The translations under genes and the position numbers were made by a program. Positions 18,839-27,242 of a stretch of DNA of 64,000 bases are shown one piece after another. The notes beneath the pieces were generated by a model. That model did no database searches. It was not told the origin of the DNA and saw nothing but the letters and a program-made list of their open reading frames with translations. Each line of letters opens with the position of its first letter. Positions within the stretch are counted from its first letter, which is position 1. This stretch comes from Pseudoalteromonas fuliginea (GTDB lineage Bacteria; Pseudomonadota; Gammaproteobacteria; Enterobacterales; Alteromonadaceae): assembly GCF_000690055.1 (NCBI RefSeq), contig NZ_JJNZ01000010.1, forward strand, positions 25,256-89,255, given 5' to 3'.

Positions 18839-20510
18839 TATGGAGCAGATTAACAAAGGGATGCCAGCAGGTACAGCATGCCTGTATCAATCCTTTGCTG
18901 AACAAGTCGTTATGCACCCTAATCGCATCGCCGTTAGTGATGAACATAGCTCCTTGACATATAAAGCGCTTAAACAAAAAGCTGATTTGGCATCACATCG
19001 ACTTTATGCAAGTGGTGTTCGTACAGGAAACTGCGTGGCTTTAATACTGCCTAGAAACTGTGAGCAAATTATTCACGTGTTAGCAATATTGCAACTTGGA
19101 GCGTGCTATGTGCCGATTGATCCCGATTACCCTAAAGAAAGGATCGATTGGATAATTGCTTGTAGTCAGCCTAGCGCAATTGTTACTCAGCGAGAGTTGA
19201 GCAAGACACTTTGGGGTAACGATTCACTTACTAAAGCTATGAGTCATTTGTTGTTTGTCGAGGACCAATTTAACTTTGTTCCAGATGAGCACGAGAAACC
19301 TGTTTACAGAGCCGCAGGTGCTTTCGCTTATATTATTTTTACTTCAGGGTCGACGGGAAACCCTAAGGGAGTTGTTGTAGGGCATCAGCAAGTTCTGGCC
19401 TTAATTAATGCGGCAATGCCTTTATTAGATGCAACACATACTGATGTTTGGGCTTTGTTTCATTCACTGGCTTTTGATTTTTCGGTGTGGGAAGTGTGGG
19501 GAGCTTTGACCACAGGAGCCAAGCTAACGATTATTCCAAAAAGTGTAATTTGGTCACCAGACGCCTTAGTGCAATATTTGAGAGCAGAAAAGGTCACTAT
19601 TCTGAATCAAACGCCTTCAGCATTTTATGCCTTAATTGACGCAGAAAGTAAGGCTCTAAAAATGAGTGAGCAACCACTATGCTTGCGCAAAGTGGTCTTT
19701 GGTGGTGAAGCACTTAATTTGGATAAAGTAAAAAAATGGTGGCAGCTTTACCCTTGCGAAATATTGCAATTGATAAACATGTACGGGATCACAGAGACAA
19801 CGGTGCACGTAACATGGCTAACACTAAGTGATTCACTTTGTGGCACTGAAAATAGTCCAATAGGTGAAGGGCTATCTAGTTTGGAGGTGCTTTTACTTGA
19901 TGAAAATTTAGAAAAAGTGGCTGATGGTGAAATTGGTGAAATTTATGTAGCAGGAGATCAAGTGGCATTCGGTTACATCAATCGCCCTGATCTAACCGCG
20001 ATGCGATTTGTTGCCAGTCCTTTTCACACTGGGAAGCGGATGTATCGTTCGGGTGACTTAGCGAAGCAAATTGATGGTCAACTCTTTTATTTTGGTCGCG
20101 CAGACAGGCAATTGAAAGTAAGGGGATTTCGTATTGAGCCGAGTGAAATAGAAGTTGTTTTAGAATCTCATGCAAAGATACAAAGAGCAGCCGTGATAGC
20201 AAAACCATGCCTCGACAGTGGTTTATCAGATGGCTTAATTGCTATTTTAATCGCGACAGAGGAATCATTTACGGCACAACCAATAGCAACATTGAGAAAT
20301 TATCTATCTCAGCTTCTCCCTGTTCACTATTTACCTTCAGACTTTCTATTTGTTAAAAAATTCCCGCTAACAGTAAATGGAAAACTGGATGAGAAAGCGT
20401 TACTTATGCAGTGGCAAGCAAATCAAAAAAGTACTTCTTCTTTGCATCAACAGCGGCTAGAGCTGCTGCGTTTGAAGCAACAAGACATCCTCGCCAAGTC
20501 AACAACATGA
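18828..20510 (+). CDS. Stand-alone NRPS adenylation domain, threonine-type code
   Basis: The 560-residue protein is a single A domain without a carrier domain. Core motifs are FTSGSTGNPKG, FGGEALN, MYGITETTVHVTW, RSGDLAK and VNGKLDEKAL. Aligning FDFSVWE, LNQTPSAF, VVFGGEAL and the YGITETTVH region by eye gives pocket residues D-F-W-N-V-G-M-V-H-K, one conservative change from the well-known threonine code (DFWNIGMVHK). It should load Thr in trans onto the C-terminal PCP of the next protein, as BasA-like proteins do in the acinetobactin pathway. An in-frame ATG at 18840, after GGATGGGA, is an equally possible start. The 35-residue lysine/glutamine-rich tail may be a docking helix. Confidence 0.93.
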   Translation: MGINMEQINKGMPAGTACLYQSFAEQVVMHPNRIAVSDEHSSLTYKALKQKADLASHRLYASGVRTGNCVALILPRNCEQIIHVLAILQLGACYVPIDPDYPKERIDWIIACSQPSAIVTQRELSKTLWGNDSLTKAMSHLLFVEDQFNFVPDEHEKPVYRAAGAFAYIIFTSGSTGNPKGVVVGHQQVLALINAAMPLLDATHTDVWALFHSLAFDFSVWEVWGALTTGAKLTIIPKSVIWSPDALVQYLRAEKVTILNQTPSAFYALIDAESKALKMSEQPLCLRKVVFGGEALNLDKVKKWWQLYPCEILQLINMYGITETTVHVTWLTLSDSLCGTENSPIGEGLSSLEVLLLDENLEKVADGEIGEIYVAGDQVAFGYINRPDLTAMRFVASPFHTGKRMYRSGDLAKQIDGQLFYFGRADRQLKVRGFRIEPSEIEVVLESHAKIQRAAVIAKPCLDSGLSDGLIAILIATEESFTAQPIATLRNYLSQLLPVHYLPSDFLFVKKFPLTVNGKLDEKALLMQWQANQKSTSSLHQQRLELLRLKQQDILAKSTT

Positions 20511-20533
20511 TTTGGTAAAGACAAACATTAAGA

Positions 20534-22585
20534 ATGGAAACTACCCAAATGAATAAAAATAGTAATTCAGCCTCGCTATTAGAAGATGTACTTGCTGTCG
20601 TTAGTAATACGTTAAATTTACAGCCTGGCGCTGTCTCAGCAGAATGTAACCTAATTGAAGCAGGACTTGATTCGATCACATTAATGAACTTAGTGTCAAC
20701 TTGGCGAGCGGCTGGTTATGATATTAACTTTGCAGATTTAGCTAAAAAACCATTCGTGGGGGCATGGGTTGAGTATCTTAGGGTATCGGCTGCCAGCCTC
20801 GCTGATAATACACAAGACACTATCTTTGGGGTCCCAAAAATAAAAATCGGGAAACTTCCTCATGCGCCTTTTTCACTTGCGCCTATGCAGTATGCCTATT
20901 GGTTAGGACGTGATGTTAATCAACCGCTTGGGGGTGTATCAGCGCATCTGTATTGTGAATTTGAGTTGTCGGCAATCAATGATAAGTCACAGCCATTAGA
21001 CTTAGCCCGTTTGACGCTAGCAATAGAGAAACTTGTTCAACGTCATAGCTCGTTGCGTTTACAAGTATGTTCCAGCGGACAGCAAATACATAATCCAAGT
21101 AATAATACAGTGCATGTCATCTTTAATGATTTACGAGATAAACCTACTGATGTTGCGCAGCAGTTATTAGAGCAGTATCGCTCGACCTATTCATCACAAA
21201 TGTTAGATATTGAGTCAGGAGAAGTATTTGCGGTCGCTTTAAGCTTATTAGAAAATGGTAACAGTCGCCTGCATTTAGACATTGATATGATAGCTGCAGA
21301 CGCCGTTAGTTATCGCACGCTACTGCGTGATCTTGCACTGTTATACGATGACCCCGATGTAGAACTTGCTGATTTAGCAATGAGTTATAAAGATTGCCGA
21401 ATGGCCATTGAGCATAATTGGGAGTCAATAAAAGAAAGCTCAGGAATGTGGTGGCAAACACAGCTAGCTTCTTTACCCAATGGTCCATTACTGCCTTTAA
21501 AAGCAGCTTCATCGCAGCATCCTATTACAACACGACGCCATTTTAATATTGATCCGCAGCGTAAAGCACAATTATATGCGCAATGTCGTCAGTATGGATT
21601 AACCCCATCAGTGGTGTTAGCAACCGTGCTGGCAGAAACTCTGGCTGGATGGAGCAAAGATCCGCGTTTTATTCTCAATGTTCCTTTATTTCAACGTCCA
21701 CTCGCAGGCCCTAATATTAAAGAGGTGGTAGGCGACTTTAGTAGTTCAATACTTCTCGATGTTGATACTGGCCCGACTGCAACTTTTGTGACACGAGCGC
21801 GTGATGTTCAATCTAGTATGCACGAGGGAGCAGCGCGCGCAGACTACGGTGGAGTTCATGTTTTAAGAGATTTAGGGCGTGCACGTGGGCAGCAAGTAAC
21901 AGCGCCTGTTGTATTTACAAGCGCATTAAATTTAGGTGAGTTATTTGATGCAAATGTGCGCCGAGTCTTTGGGGATCCTATTTGGATTATTTCTCAAGGG
22001 CCACAGGTATTACTTGATGCGCAAGTAACTGAACTTGATGGTGGTATTTTAATTAACTGGGATTGTCGAGAGGATGCTTTTGTAGATGGTGTGCTCGATG
22101 CAATGTTTAATTTTTTCAGTAATACCGTGGTGAACCTCGTCACTGAGCCGGATTATTGGGATACGCATATTGGTGATACGTTACCCAAAAATAGAGCCGT
22201 TGCTGAGGTCCAAGAGCCAGTAATTACTAAAAATGTGGAACATGATGAAACCTCGTTAAGTATGCCAATAGTTCGTGTGGTAGCTTCTATTTGGCATGAA
22301 GTGATCGGGGGGGATGGTAGTAATATTCATCAAAACTTATTTGCTGCGGGTGGGGATTCTGTTTTAGCAAGTTCGTTAATCGCGCAAATTAGGGAAATCT
22401 TCGGATCCAATTCGATAGACATGAAAAGCTTATTTAGTTCACCTTCTATTGCAGGCATTGCCGCTTCAATTACTGACTCGAGCGATGCTGAAGAAGTATT
22501 ACAAATTGCTCAAGTGTATTGTGAAATCTTAGATTTAGATGATGACGCACTCAGTGCTGAATTGGAAATGGAGGGGTCACTGTGA
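20534..22585 (+). CDS. ArCP-Cy-PCP NRPS protein (aryl carrier plus heterocyclisation)
   Basis: The product is 683 residues. An N-terminal aryl carrier domain has GLDSI, with phosphopantetheine Ser47. A heterocyclisation domain spans about residues 115-545: SLAPMQYAYWLGRD, the catalytic DMIAAD (Asp251 and Asp256) in place of HHxxxDG, VGDFSSS, PVVFTSALNLG and ISQGPQVLLDAQ. A C-terminal PCP has Ser609 in GGDSV. It is predicted to couple the aryl acid on the ArCP with threonine on the PCP and cyclise it to a 5-methyloxazoline. An internal ATG at 20549 is an alternative start. The stop overlaps the next gene by 4 bp. Confidence 0.93.
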   Translation: METTQMNKNSNSASLLEDVLAVVSNTLNLQPGAVSAECNLIEAGLDSITLMNLVSTWRAAGYDINFADLAKKPFVGAWVEYLRVSAASLADNTQDTIFGVPKIKIGKLPHAPFSLAPMQYAYWLGRDVNQPLGGVSAHLYCEFELSAINDKSQPLDLARLTLAIEKLVQRHSSLRLQVCSSGQQIHNPSNNTVHVIFNDLRDKPTDVAQQLLEQYRSTYSSQMLDIESGEVFAVALSLLENGNSRLHLDIDMIAADAVSYRTLLRDLALLYDDPDVELADLAMSYKDCRMAIEHNWESIKESSGMWWQTQLASLPNGPLLPLKAASSQHPITTRRHFNIDPQRKAQLYAQCRQYGLTPSVVLATVLAETLAGWSKDPRFILNVPLFQRPLAGPNIKEVVGDFSSSILLDVDTGPTATFVTRARDVQSSMHEGAARADYGGVHVLRDLGRARGQQVTAPVVFTSALNLGELFDANVRRVFGDPIWIISQGPQVLLDAQVTELDGGILINWDCREDAFVDGVLDAMFNFFSNTVVNLVTEPDYWDTHIGDTLPKNRAVAEVQEPVITKNVEHDETSLSMPIVRVVASIWHEVIGGDGSNIHQNLFAAGGDSVLASSLIAQIREIFGSNSIDMKSLFSSPSIAGIAASITDSSDAEEVLQIAQVYCEILDLDDDALSAELEMEGSL

Positions 22586-24294
22586 CTGAGTTTGTGCCTA
22601 CCGAAGCCGGGTTATATGCTTGGCCAGAAGAAATAAGCAGAAAGTACAAAGAGCAGGGGGTGTGGAAAAATGAAAACTTTGCAAATTGGTTAACTGCAAA
22701 ACTTAAGCAATATGCTGATGTTATTTTGCTCAGCGGCCCCGACCTTCAATCTGGTGAATGGCAACAGATGACAGGTCAAGAAATAAGCGCTGTCGTGAAT
22801 AATATAGTAGAGCATTGCCACAGTATTGGTCTTGGGCGAGGTGATAAAGTGGTGATGCAAATGGGTAATAATAATGCATTTGTATTAACCTTTTTCGCTT
22901 TACTCCAGCTAGGCGTTATTCCTGTCATGGCGTTACCTGGACATGGACAACGTGAAATTTTGCATTTTGTGAAATTAACACAAGCACGTGCTTGGTTTGT
23001 TAGTGAACAATCGATTAGCTTCGATTGTCATGCATTTGCCAATGAGCTACTTAATACAGTCCCAACACTTAAACATGTTGTTGTGGATGGCCTAGATTTA
23101 AAACCGCATTCGTCAATATTATCTTTACTAGGGTTTACTAAGGCAACTGAAGCTCAAATGACAGCACTTGAGTTTCCTGGTCTCGCAGCGGATCCTGCTG
23201 AAATGGCTTTATTATTATGCTCAGGCGGTACAACAGGAATACCGAAGTTAATTCCAAGAACACATAGAGATTACCTCTACAATATAAAAGCCAGTGCTAA
23301 GCTGTGTGAATTGAGTTCACAAGACCGCTATCTTGTTGCATTACCAGCGGCCCATAATTTTCCATTAGCTTGCCCAGGTATTTTAGGTGCGATTGAAGTG
23401 GGAGCTGGTGTCGTTATGTGTCCAGTGCCGAGTCCTGAAATTGCATTTGAGTATATTGAAAAAGCAGGGGTTACGGTGACAGCGTTAGTGCCGACTTTAG
23501 TGAAAACTTGGCTTAATTATGCTGCATTAGTAACACCTCCAGCGGCATGTCTTGATTTATTACAAGTTGGCGGTGCTAAACTTGATGAAGCTACAGCTCG
23601 CAGAATCGGTAATGAACTTAATTGTAATTTACAACAAGTGTTTGGCATGGCTGAAGGACTTCTTAATTTCACTCGTAATTCAGATCCTAGTGTTTTAAAA
23701 CTCAAGACTCAAGGACGTCCATTATCTGATTTGGATGAAGTTAGGGTGGTGGACGAACAAGGCCAGGATGTTGCAAAGGGAAAGTGTGGCGAGCTGTTGA
23801 CCAGAGGTCCATATACAATCCGTGGTTATTATAAAGACGAGCAAGCCAATCAAAAATCATTTACTACTGAAGGTTATTACCGTACTGGGGATCAGGTAAG
23901 GCGGCTAAGCAGTGGTCATCTTATTGTTGAAGGCCGAATCCAAGAGGTTCTTCGCCGAGGTGGAGAAACTATTTCGGTTGAAACATTAGAGGCTCATTTA
24001 GCCTGCCATCATGGCATAAAAGATGTTGCTGTTGTGGGACTACCTTGCGAACAACTCGGTGAACGAACATGCGCAGTTATTGTTTCGCAAGACCCAAATT
24101 CGCCTAAGTTAGCACTCAAAGACGTAAGGCAATACTTAGCGGCACAAGGTGTTGCACGCTATATGTTGCCAGATACAGTGGCGTACGTTGAACATATCCC
24201 ATTAACCGTTATAGGTAAAATTGCTCGTAAAAAATTATCTGCACAAATTCACCTTGAGCTTAATAAGCAACACCAAGCAATACAAACAGTGTGA
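22582..24294 (+). CDS. Aryl acid-AMP ligase, salicylate-type pocket
   Basis: The 570-residue EntE/DhbE/YbtE-family enzyme adenylates an aryl acid and loads it on an ArCP. ANL motifs include LCSGGTTGIPK, VFGMAEG, YRTGD, EGRIQEVLRRGGE and GKIARKKL. Two positions distinguish substrates in this family: DHB enzymes have Ser and Val (DhbE Ser240 and Val337), salicylate enzymes Cys and Leu. Here they are Cys264 (HNFPLACPG) and Leu361 (EGLLNFT), both salicylate-like, which agrees with the salicylate synthase at 10959. It overlaps the previous gene by 4 bp and is the last of the tightly coupled biosynthetic genes. Confidence 0.93.
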   Translation: MTEFVPTEAGLYAWPEEISRKYKEQGVWKNENFANWLTAKLKQYADVILLSGPDLQSGEWQQMTGQEISAVVNNIVEHCHSIGLGRGDKVVMQMGNNNAFVLTFFALLQLGVIPVMALPGHGQREILHFVKLTQARAWFVSEQSISFDCHAFANELLNTVPTLKHVVVDGLDLKPHSSILSLLGFTKATEAQMTALEFPGLAADPAEMALLLCSGGTTGIPKLIPRTHRDYLYNIKASAKLCELSSQDRYLVALPAAHNFPLACPGILGAIEVGAGVVMCPVPSPEIAFEYIEKAGVTVTALVPTLVKTWLNYAALVTPPAACLDLLQVGGAKLDEATARRIGNELNCNLQQVFGMAEGLLNFTRNSDPSVLKLKTQGRPLSDLDEVRVVDEQGQDVAKGKCGELLTRGPYTIRGYYKDEQANQKSFTTEGYYRTGDQVRRLSSGHLIVEGRIQEVLRRGGETISVETLEAHLACHHGIKDVAVVGLPCEQLGERTCAVIVSQDPNSPKLALKDVRQYLAAQGVARYMLPDTVAYVEHIPLTVIGKIARKKLSAQIHLELNKQHQAIQTV

Positions 24295-24299
24295 ATTAA

Positions 24300-24386
24300 A
24301 TTAATGATGCGCAATCACCACCAGAGGATGTACCGCAATGGCTGGCTGCTGAATATAAGCAAGCTAATGATGTTGATTGTGGCTAA
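24300..24386 (+). pseudogene. Possible C-terminal remnant of a lost gene
   Basis: An open stretch without its own ATG reads INDAQSPPEDVPQWLAAEYK and then QANDVDCG to a stop. It starts 6 nt after the ligase stop, out of frame with it. Its balanced composition looks more like real protein than random A+T-rich spacer. It may be the tail of a deleted gene. A short overlapping frame from ATG 24304 (37 codons) is less protein-like. Confidence 0.3.
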
Positions 24387-24489
24387 TAGTGGATTGGTAG
24401 TGCGTTTAAAGTATTAGTTATTACTGGGAGTTTGTTGTTTAACTTGTTGATGAAACAAACTCCCTCAATACCCTTTATTTAATTATGAG

Positions 24490-25704
24490 GTGAGCCTTAT
24501 CATCGATGAACAATTTACTTTAACGGCTGAGTTAAAGAGCGAATACCAAAGTCGAGTAATTGAGTATGCACGTGAATTACTGCAATTTGAATCGGTAACA
24601 CCTGATGACGCAGGTTGCCAAGCATGGATTGCAAAAAAGTTATCAATGCTGGGAGCAAAAATCGATACATTTGAAAGTCATGGGGTGAGTAACCTAATTG
24701 CTGTTATATCTAATGGTGATGGACCCGATTTAGGTTTTTGTGGGCACACGGATGTTGTGCCCGCAGGTAATCTTAATAAATGGCAAGCCCCACCTTTTGC
24801 AGGTGAAATTAAAAATGATTACCTGATCGGTCGAGGCATCGCAGATATGAAAGGCGGTATTGCCGCAGCCTTAGTTGCAGCTGAGATGCTAGTACTCGAA
24901 GGGAGCTTTGTTGGGCGACTATGGTTTTTAATTACCAGCGATGAAGAGGGCGATGCTTTATTCGGCTCATGTGAAATTGTAAAACATTTTAAAGATGCAA
25001 AACAGGACTTGGATTATTGTATTGTTGGAGAACCGACATCAATAAAGCAGTGCGGTGACATGCTAAAAATTGGACGCAGAGGGGCGTTGAGTTTTGCCAT
25101 TCAAGTTAATGGAAAAAGTGCGCACGTTGCTTATCCGACTCAAGGCATTAATGCTATCCATCATGCCTGTAGCATTGTAAAAGATTTAATGAAATTTGAT
25201 TGGGATAATAGAGATAGCAATCAGCTTGGTACAACAATGCAAGTCACTCATATCGACTCAGGCTTGTGCAGCGATAATGTCATACCTGACGCTGTAATAA
25301 TTAATTTAAATATTCGTTATACCACGGCTTACAGTGAAGATGATCTAATTCATTTAGTCACTCATATTGTAACGCGAACTACTAATGATTTCTCACTAAC
25401 AACATCGCATGCTTGCAACCCTTATTACTCTGCAGAGAATAGTAAAAATAAACTTTCGCTAATAAAAGAGTGTAAAACAGCCATTAATCAATGTACTGGT
25501 TTGCTTCCTCAAACCTCAACTGCAGGAGGAACTTCTGATGGCCGTTTTTTTAGCGATATTTGTCCGCAAGTAGTTGAACTTGGTTTAACTAACGGCACTA
25601 TCCATCAAGAAAATGAACGAGTTCATATTAGCGAGCTTGGAAATTTAACAAATATCTATTTTACGGTGTTTAAAAAGTTACTAAGTAACCTGAACACGGG
25701 TTAA
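24490..25704 (+). CDS. M20-family metallo-amidohydrolase (DapE/ArgE-like)
   Basis: The 404-residue protein belongs to the family of di-zinc deacylases such as succinyl-diaminopimelate desuccinylase. Metal-site motifs are FCGHTDVVPAG, GRGIADMKGG, TSDEEGDA and VGEPTS. The last ligand region is NGTIHQENERV. Its place beside siderophore genes suggests it hydrolyses an amide in that metabolite or its precursor rather than serving lysine biosynthesis, but this is inference. The frame begins at a GTG overlapping AGG, a poor start context, so the true start is uncertain. The last residues (NLNTG) and the stop codon lie inside the repeat-B element at 25686, so the native C-terminus may have been replaced. 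Confidence 0.85.
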   Translation: MSLIIDEQFTLTAELKSEYQSRVIEYARELLQFESVTPDDAGCQAWIAKKLSMLGAKIDTFESHGVSNLIAVISNGDGPDLGFCGHTDVVPAGNLNKWQAPPFAGEIKNDYLIGRGIADMKGGIAAALVAAEMLVLEGSFVGRLWFLITSDEEGDALFGSCEIVKHFKDAKQDLDYCIVGEPTSIKQCGDMLKIGRRGALSFAIQVNGKSAHVAYPTQGINAIHHACSIVKDLMKFDWDNRDSNQLGTTMQVTHIDSGLCSDNVIPDAVIINLNIRYTTAYSEDDLIHLVTHIVTRTTNDFSLTTSHACNPYYSAENSKNKLSLIKECKTAINQCTGLLPQTSTAGGTSDGRFFSDICPQVVELGLTNGTIHQENERVHISELGNLTNIYFTVFKKLLSNLNTG

Positions 25705-25882
25705 GAGATTTACTAACATATTGAATCATGGTGATATTTAAATTTATTTTCTCTAGCCAGAGATTTTCAGTGAAAACAAGGCGAATTTACGCGTCAATAG
25801 CTGGCCTATTGCAAGTAAATTCAACGCAGTTAGCGCTGAAAATAGCTGCTCGAGATAGATTTATTATCCAGAGTTCAGGTTA
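25686..25882. mobile_element. Repeat-B element, copy 1 (TIR element, 197 bp)
   Basis: The termini are TAACCTGAACACGGG and CCAGAGTTCAGGTTA, an inverted repeat of the same sequence with three changes in the left arm. It shares GATTTACTA, ATCATGGTGATATTTAA, CTCTAGCCAGAGA and GCGAATTTACGCGTCAATAG with copy 2 at 33236, in the opposite orientation. It has about 45 bp more interior sequence than copy 2. TA at both edges would fit an IS630/mariner-type TA target. It overlaps the end of the M20 gene. Confidence 0.8.
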
Positions 25883-25913
25883 AATAAATAGGGGAAAAAT
25901 AAGCTTTAATTTA

Positions 25914-26013
25914 CTTCTCGATGTTGAATTTGCAGCCGAGTGTTTGATTTTTAGGCAAGGTAGCGCCTATGTAGTGTGGTTATTTACCATAAGTAGGCGA
26001 TGACAAACATGGA
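25914..26013. repeat. Repeat-A fragment
   Basis: Starting CTTCTCGATGTTGAATTTGCAG-like, this stretch repeats the right part of repeat A: TTTAGGCAAGG, GCCTATGTAGTGTGGT, CATAAGTAGGCGAT and CAAACATG. The terminus is decayed. The remaining gap to hmuT, up to 26274, shows no gene. Confidence 0.6.
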
Positions 26014-26274
26014 TGACACTCGCTGCTATTTAGGTTTGACTCGGTGATGAAACCCTTTTGTCATCCACTATTTTAATTATTCTCACAAGGATACAGCTAT
26101 TAGAGTAACGCGGGCCGTTATGGGGCGACTTGGTTACACATTTTACGCCGTGATTAAATGGCCTTTAAATTGAAATAATTTAACTCTGAAAAGCTAACAT
26201 ACCTTATTACCTAAGAGGCTAAACTAAATTTTATAGGTCATTAAAACAATCATAATAAAAACTACAAGTTGTAA

Positions 26275-27240
26275 ATGAAAACTGTTAGTATTTTTGTTTT
26301 CAAATTAAATTTAACATCAATGAAACCCTTATCTATTTTATTTATTATGTTTGTTACTTTACTTGCTAATAGCTATGTACATGCAAGTCCGCAGCCTGTT
26401 AATCCACAGCGAATAGTGGTTGCAGGGGGCTCAATAACAGAAGTTATTTACGCCCTTGGTGAACAACAACGCATTGTTGGCGTTGATAGCACCAGTGTTT
26501 ATCCAGCCGCTGCAACTCAGAAGCCACAAATTGGCTATGTTCGCAAAATAAGCGTTGAAGGTGTGTTGTCATTAAATCCAGATCTTATCCTCGCTGAATC
26601 AGATATTGGTCCTAAAAAAATGGTTGAGCAATTAAAGCTCACTGGCGCTAACTTGGTTATCTTGCATGAAAACGACAACTTTTGGCGTATTGAAAATAAA
26701 ATAGAGCAAATAGCCAAACAATTAAATGTTGTGAGTAAGGGCAATATGCTCGCAGACTCTTTGCAAGCGGACCGCAAGGCCTTGTCATATATTTTAGAGC
26801 AAACAAGTACTAAACCTAAGGTTTTGGTTATCCGCAGTAGTAAACTTATGGTTGCAGGGGCAGAGACGACTGCTGATGAGTTGGTAACTATTGCCGGTGG
26901 AGTGAATATGATGGCTCAAACAATGGTTAACTGGCAGACGATTTCAAGCGAGGCTGCATTGGCACTAAATCCTGATGTGATTATTAGTATGGGAATTGGC
27001 GCCAATGATCAGCAACCAAGCGCTGAAATATTATCTGTTTTTAAATATTCAAATGCGATAAAAAATGCACGTATTTACAATTTTGATGCGCTCTATTTGT
27101 TAAGTATGGGGCCTAGAACGCCTCAAGCGGCCGTAGAACTAGCGCATGCATTTTATCCTAAAACACGCTTGCCAGATGGCTATCAATATAGATTTTTAAA
27201 ATTAGCTGAAAACAGCACAAAACAACAGGACGAGCGATAG
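26275..27240 (+). CDS. hmuT: Haem/siderophore ABC transporter substrate-binding protein (HmuT-like)
   Basis: The 321-residue periplasmic protein is of the BtuF/HmuT class. The first ATG gives an unusual long N-terminus. An internal ATG at 26320 gives a clean signal peptide (MKPLSILFIMFVTLLANSY) and may be the true start. The binding-protein fold is visible in PQRIVVAGGSITEVIYALG, IVGVDSTSVYP and the GVLSLNPDLILAE block, which are typical of haem-binding HmuT. It is predicted to deliver haem to the permease encoded 3 bp downstream. The neighbourhood also allows ferric-siderophore transport. Confidence 0.85.
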   Translation: MKTVSIFVFKLNLTSMKPLSILFIMFVTLLANSYVHASPQPVNPQRIVVAGGSITEVIYALGEQQRIVGVDSTSVYPAAATQKPQIGYVRKISVEGVLSLNPDLILAESDIGPKKMVEQLKLTGANLVILHENDNFWRIENKIEQIAKQLNVVSKGNMLADSLQADRKALSYILEQTSTKPKVLVIRSSKLMVAGAETTADELVTIAGGVNMMAQTMVNWQTISSEAALALNPDVIISMGIGANDQQPSAEILSVFKYSNAIKNARIYNFDALYLLSMGPRTPQAAVELAHAFYPKTRLPDGYQYRFLKLAENSTKQQDER

Positions 27241-27242
27241 TT

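Noticed and set aside
24426..24464. Intrinsic terminator after the aryl-AMP ligase gene
   Set aside because: GGGAGTTTGTT pairs with AACAAACTCCC, but the loop is 17 nt and no T-run follows, so termination is doubtful.
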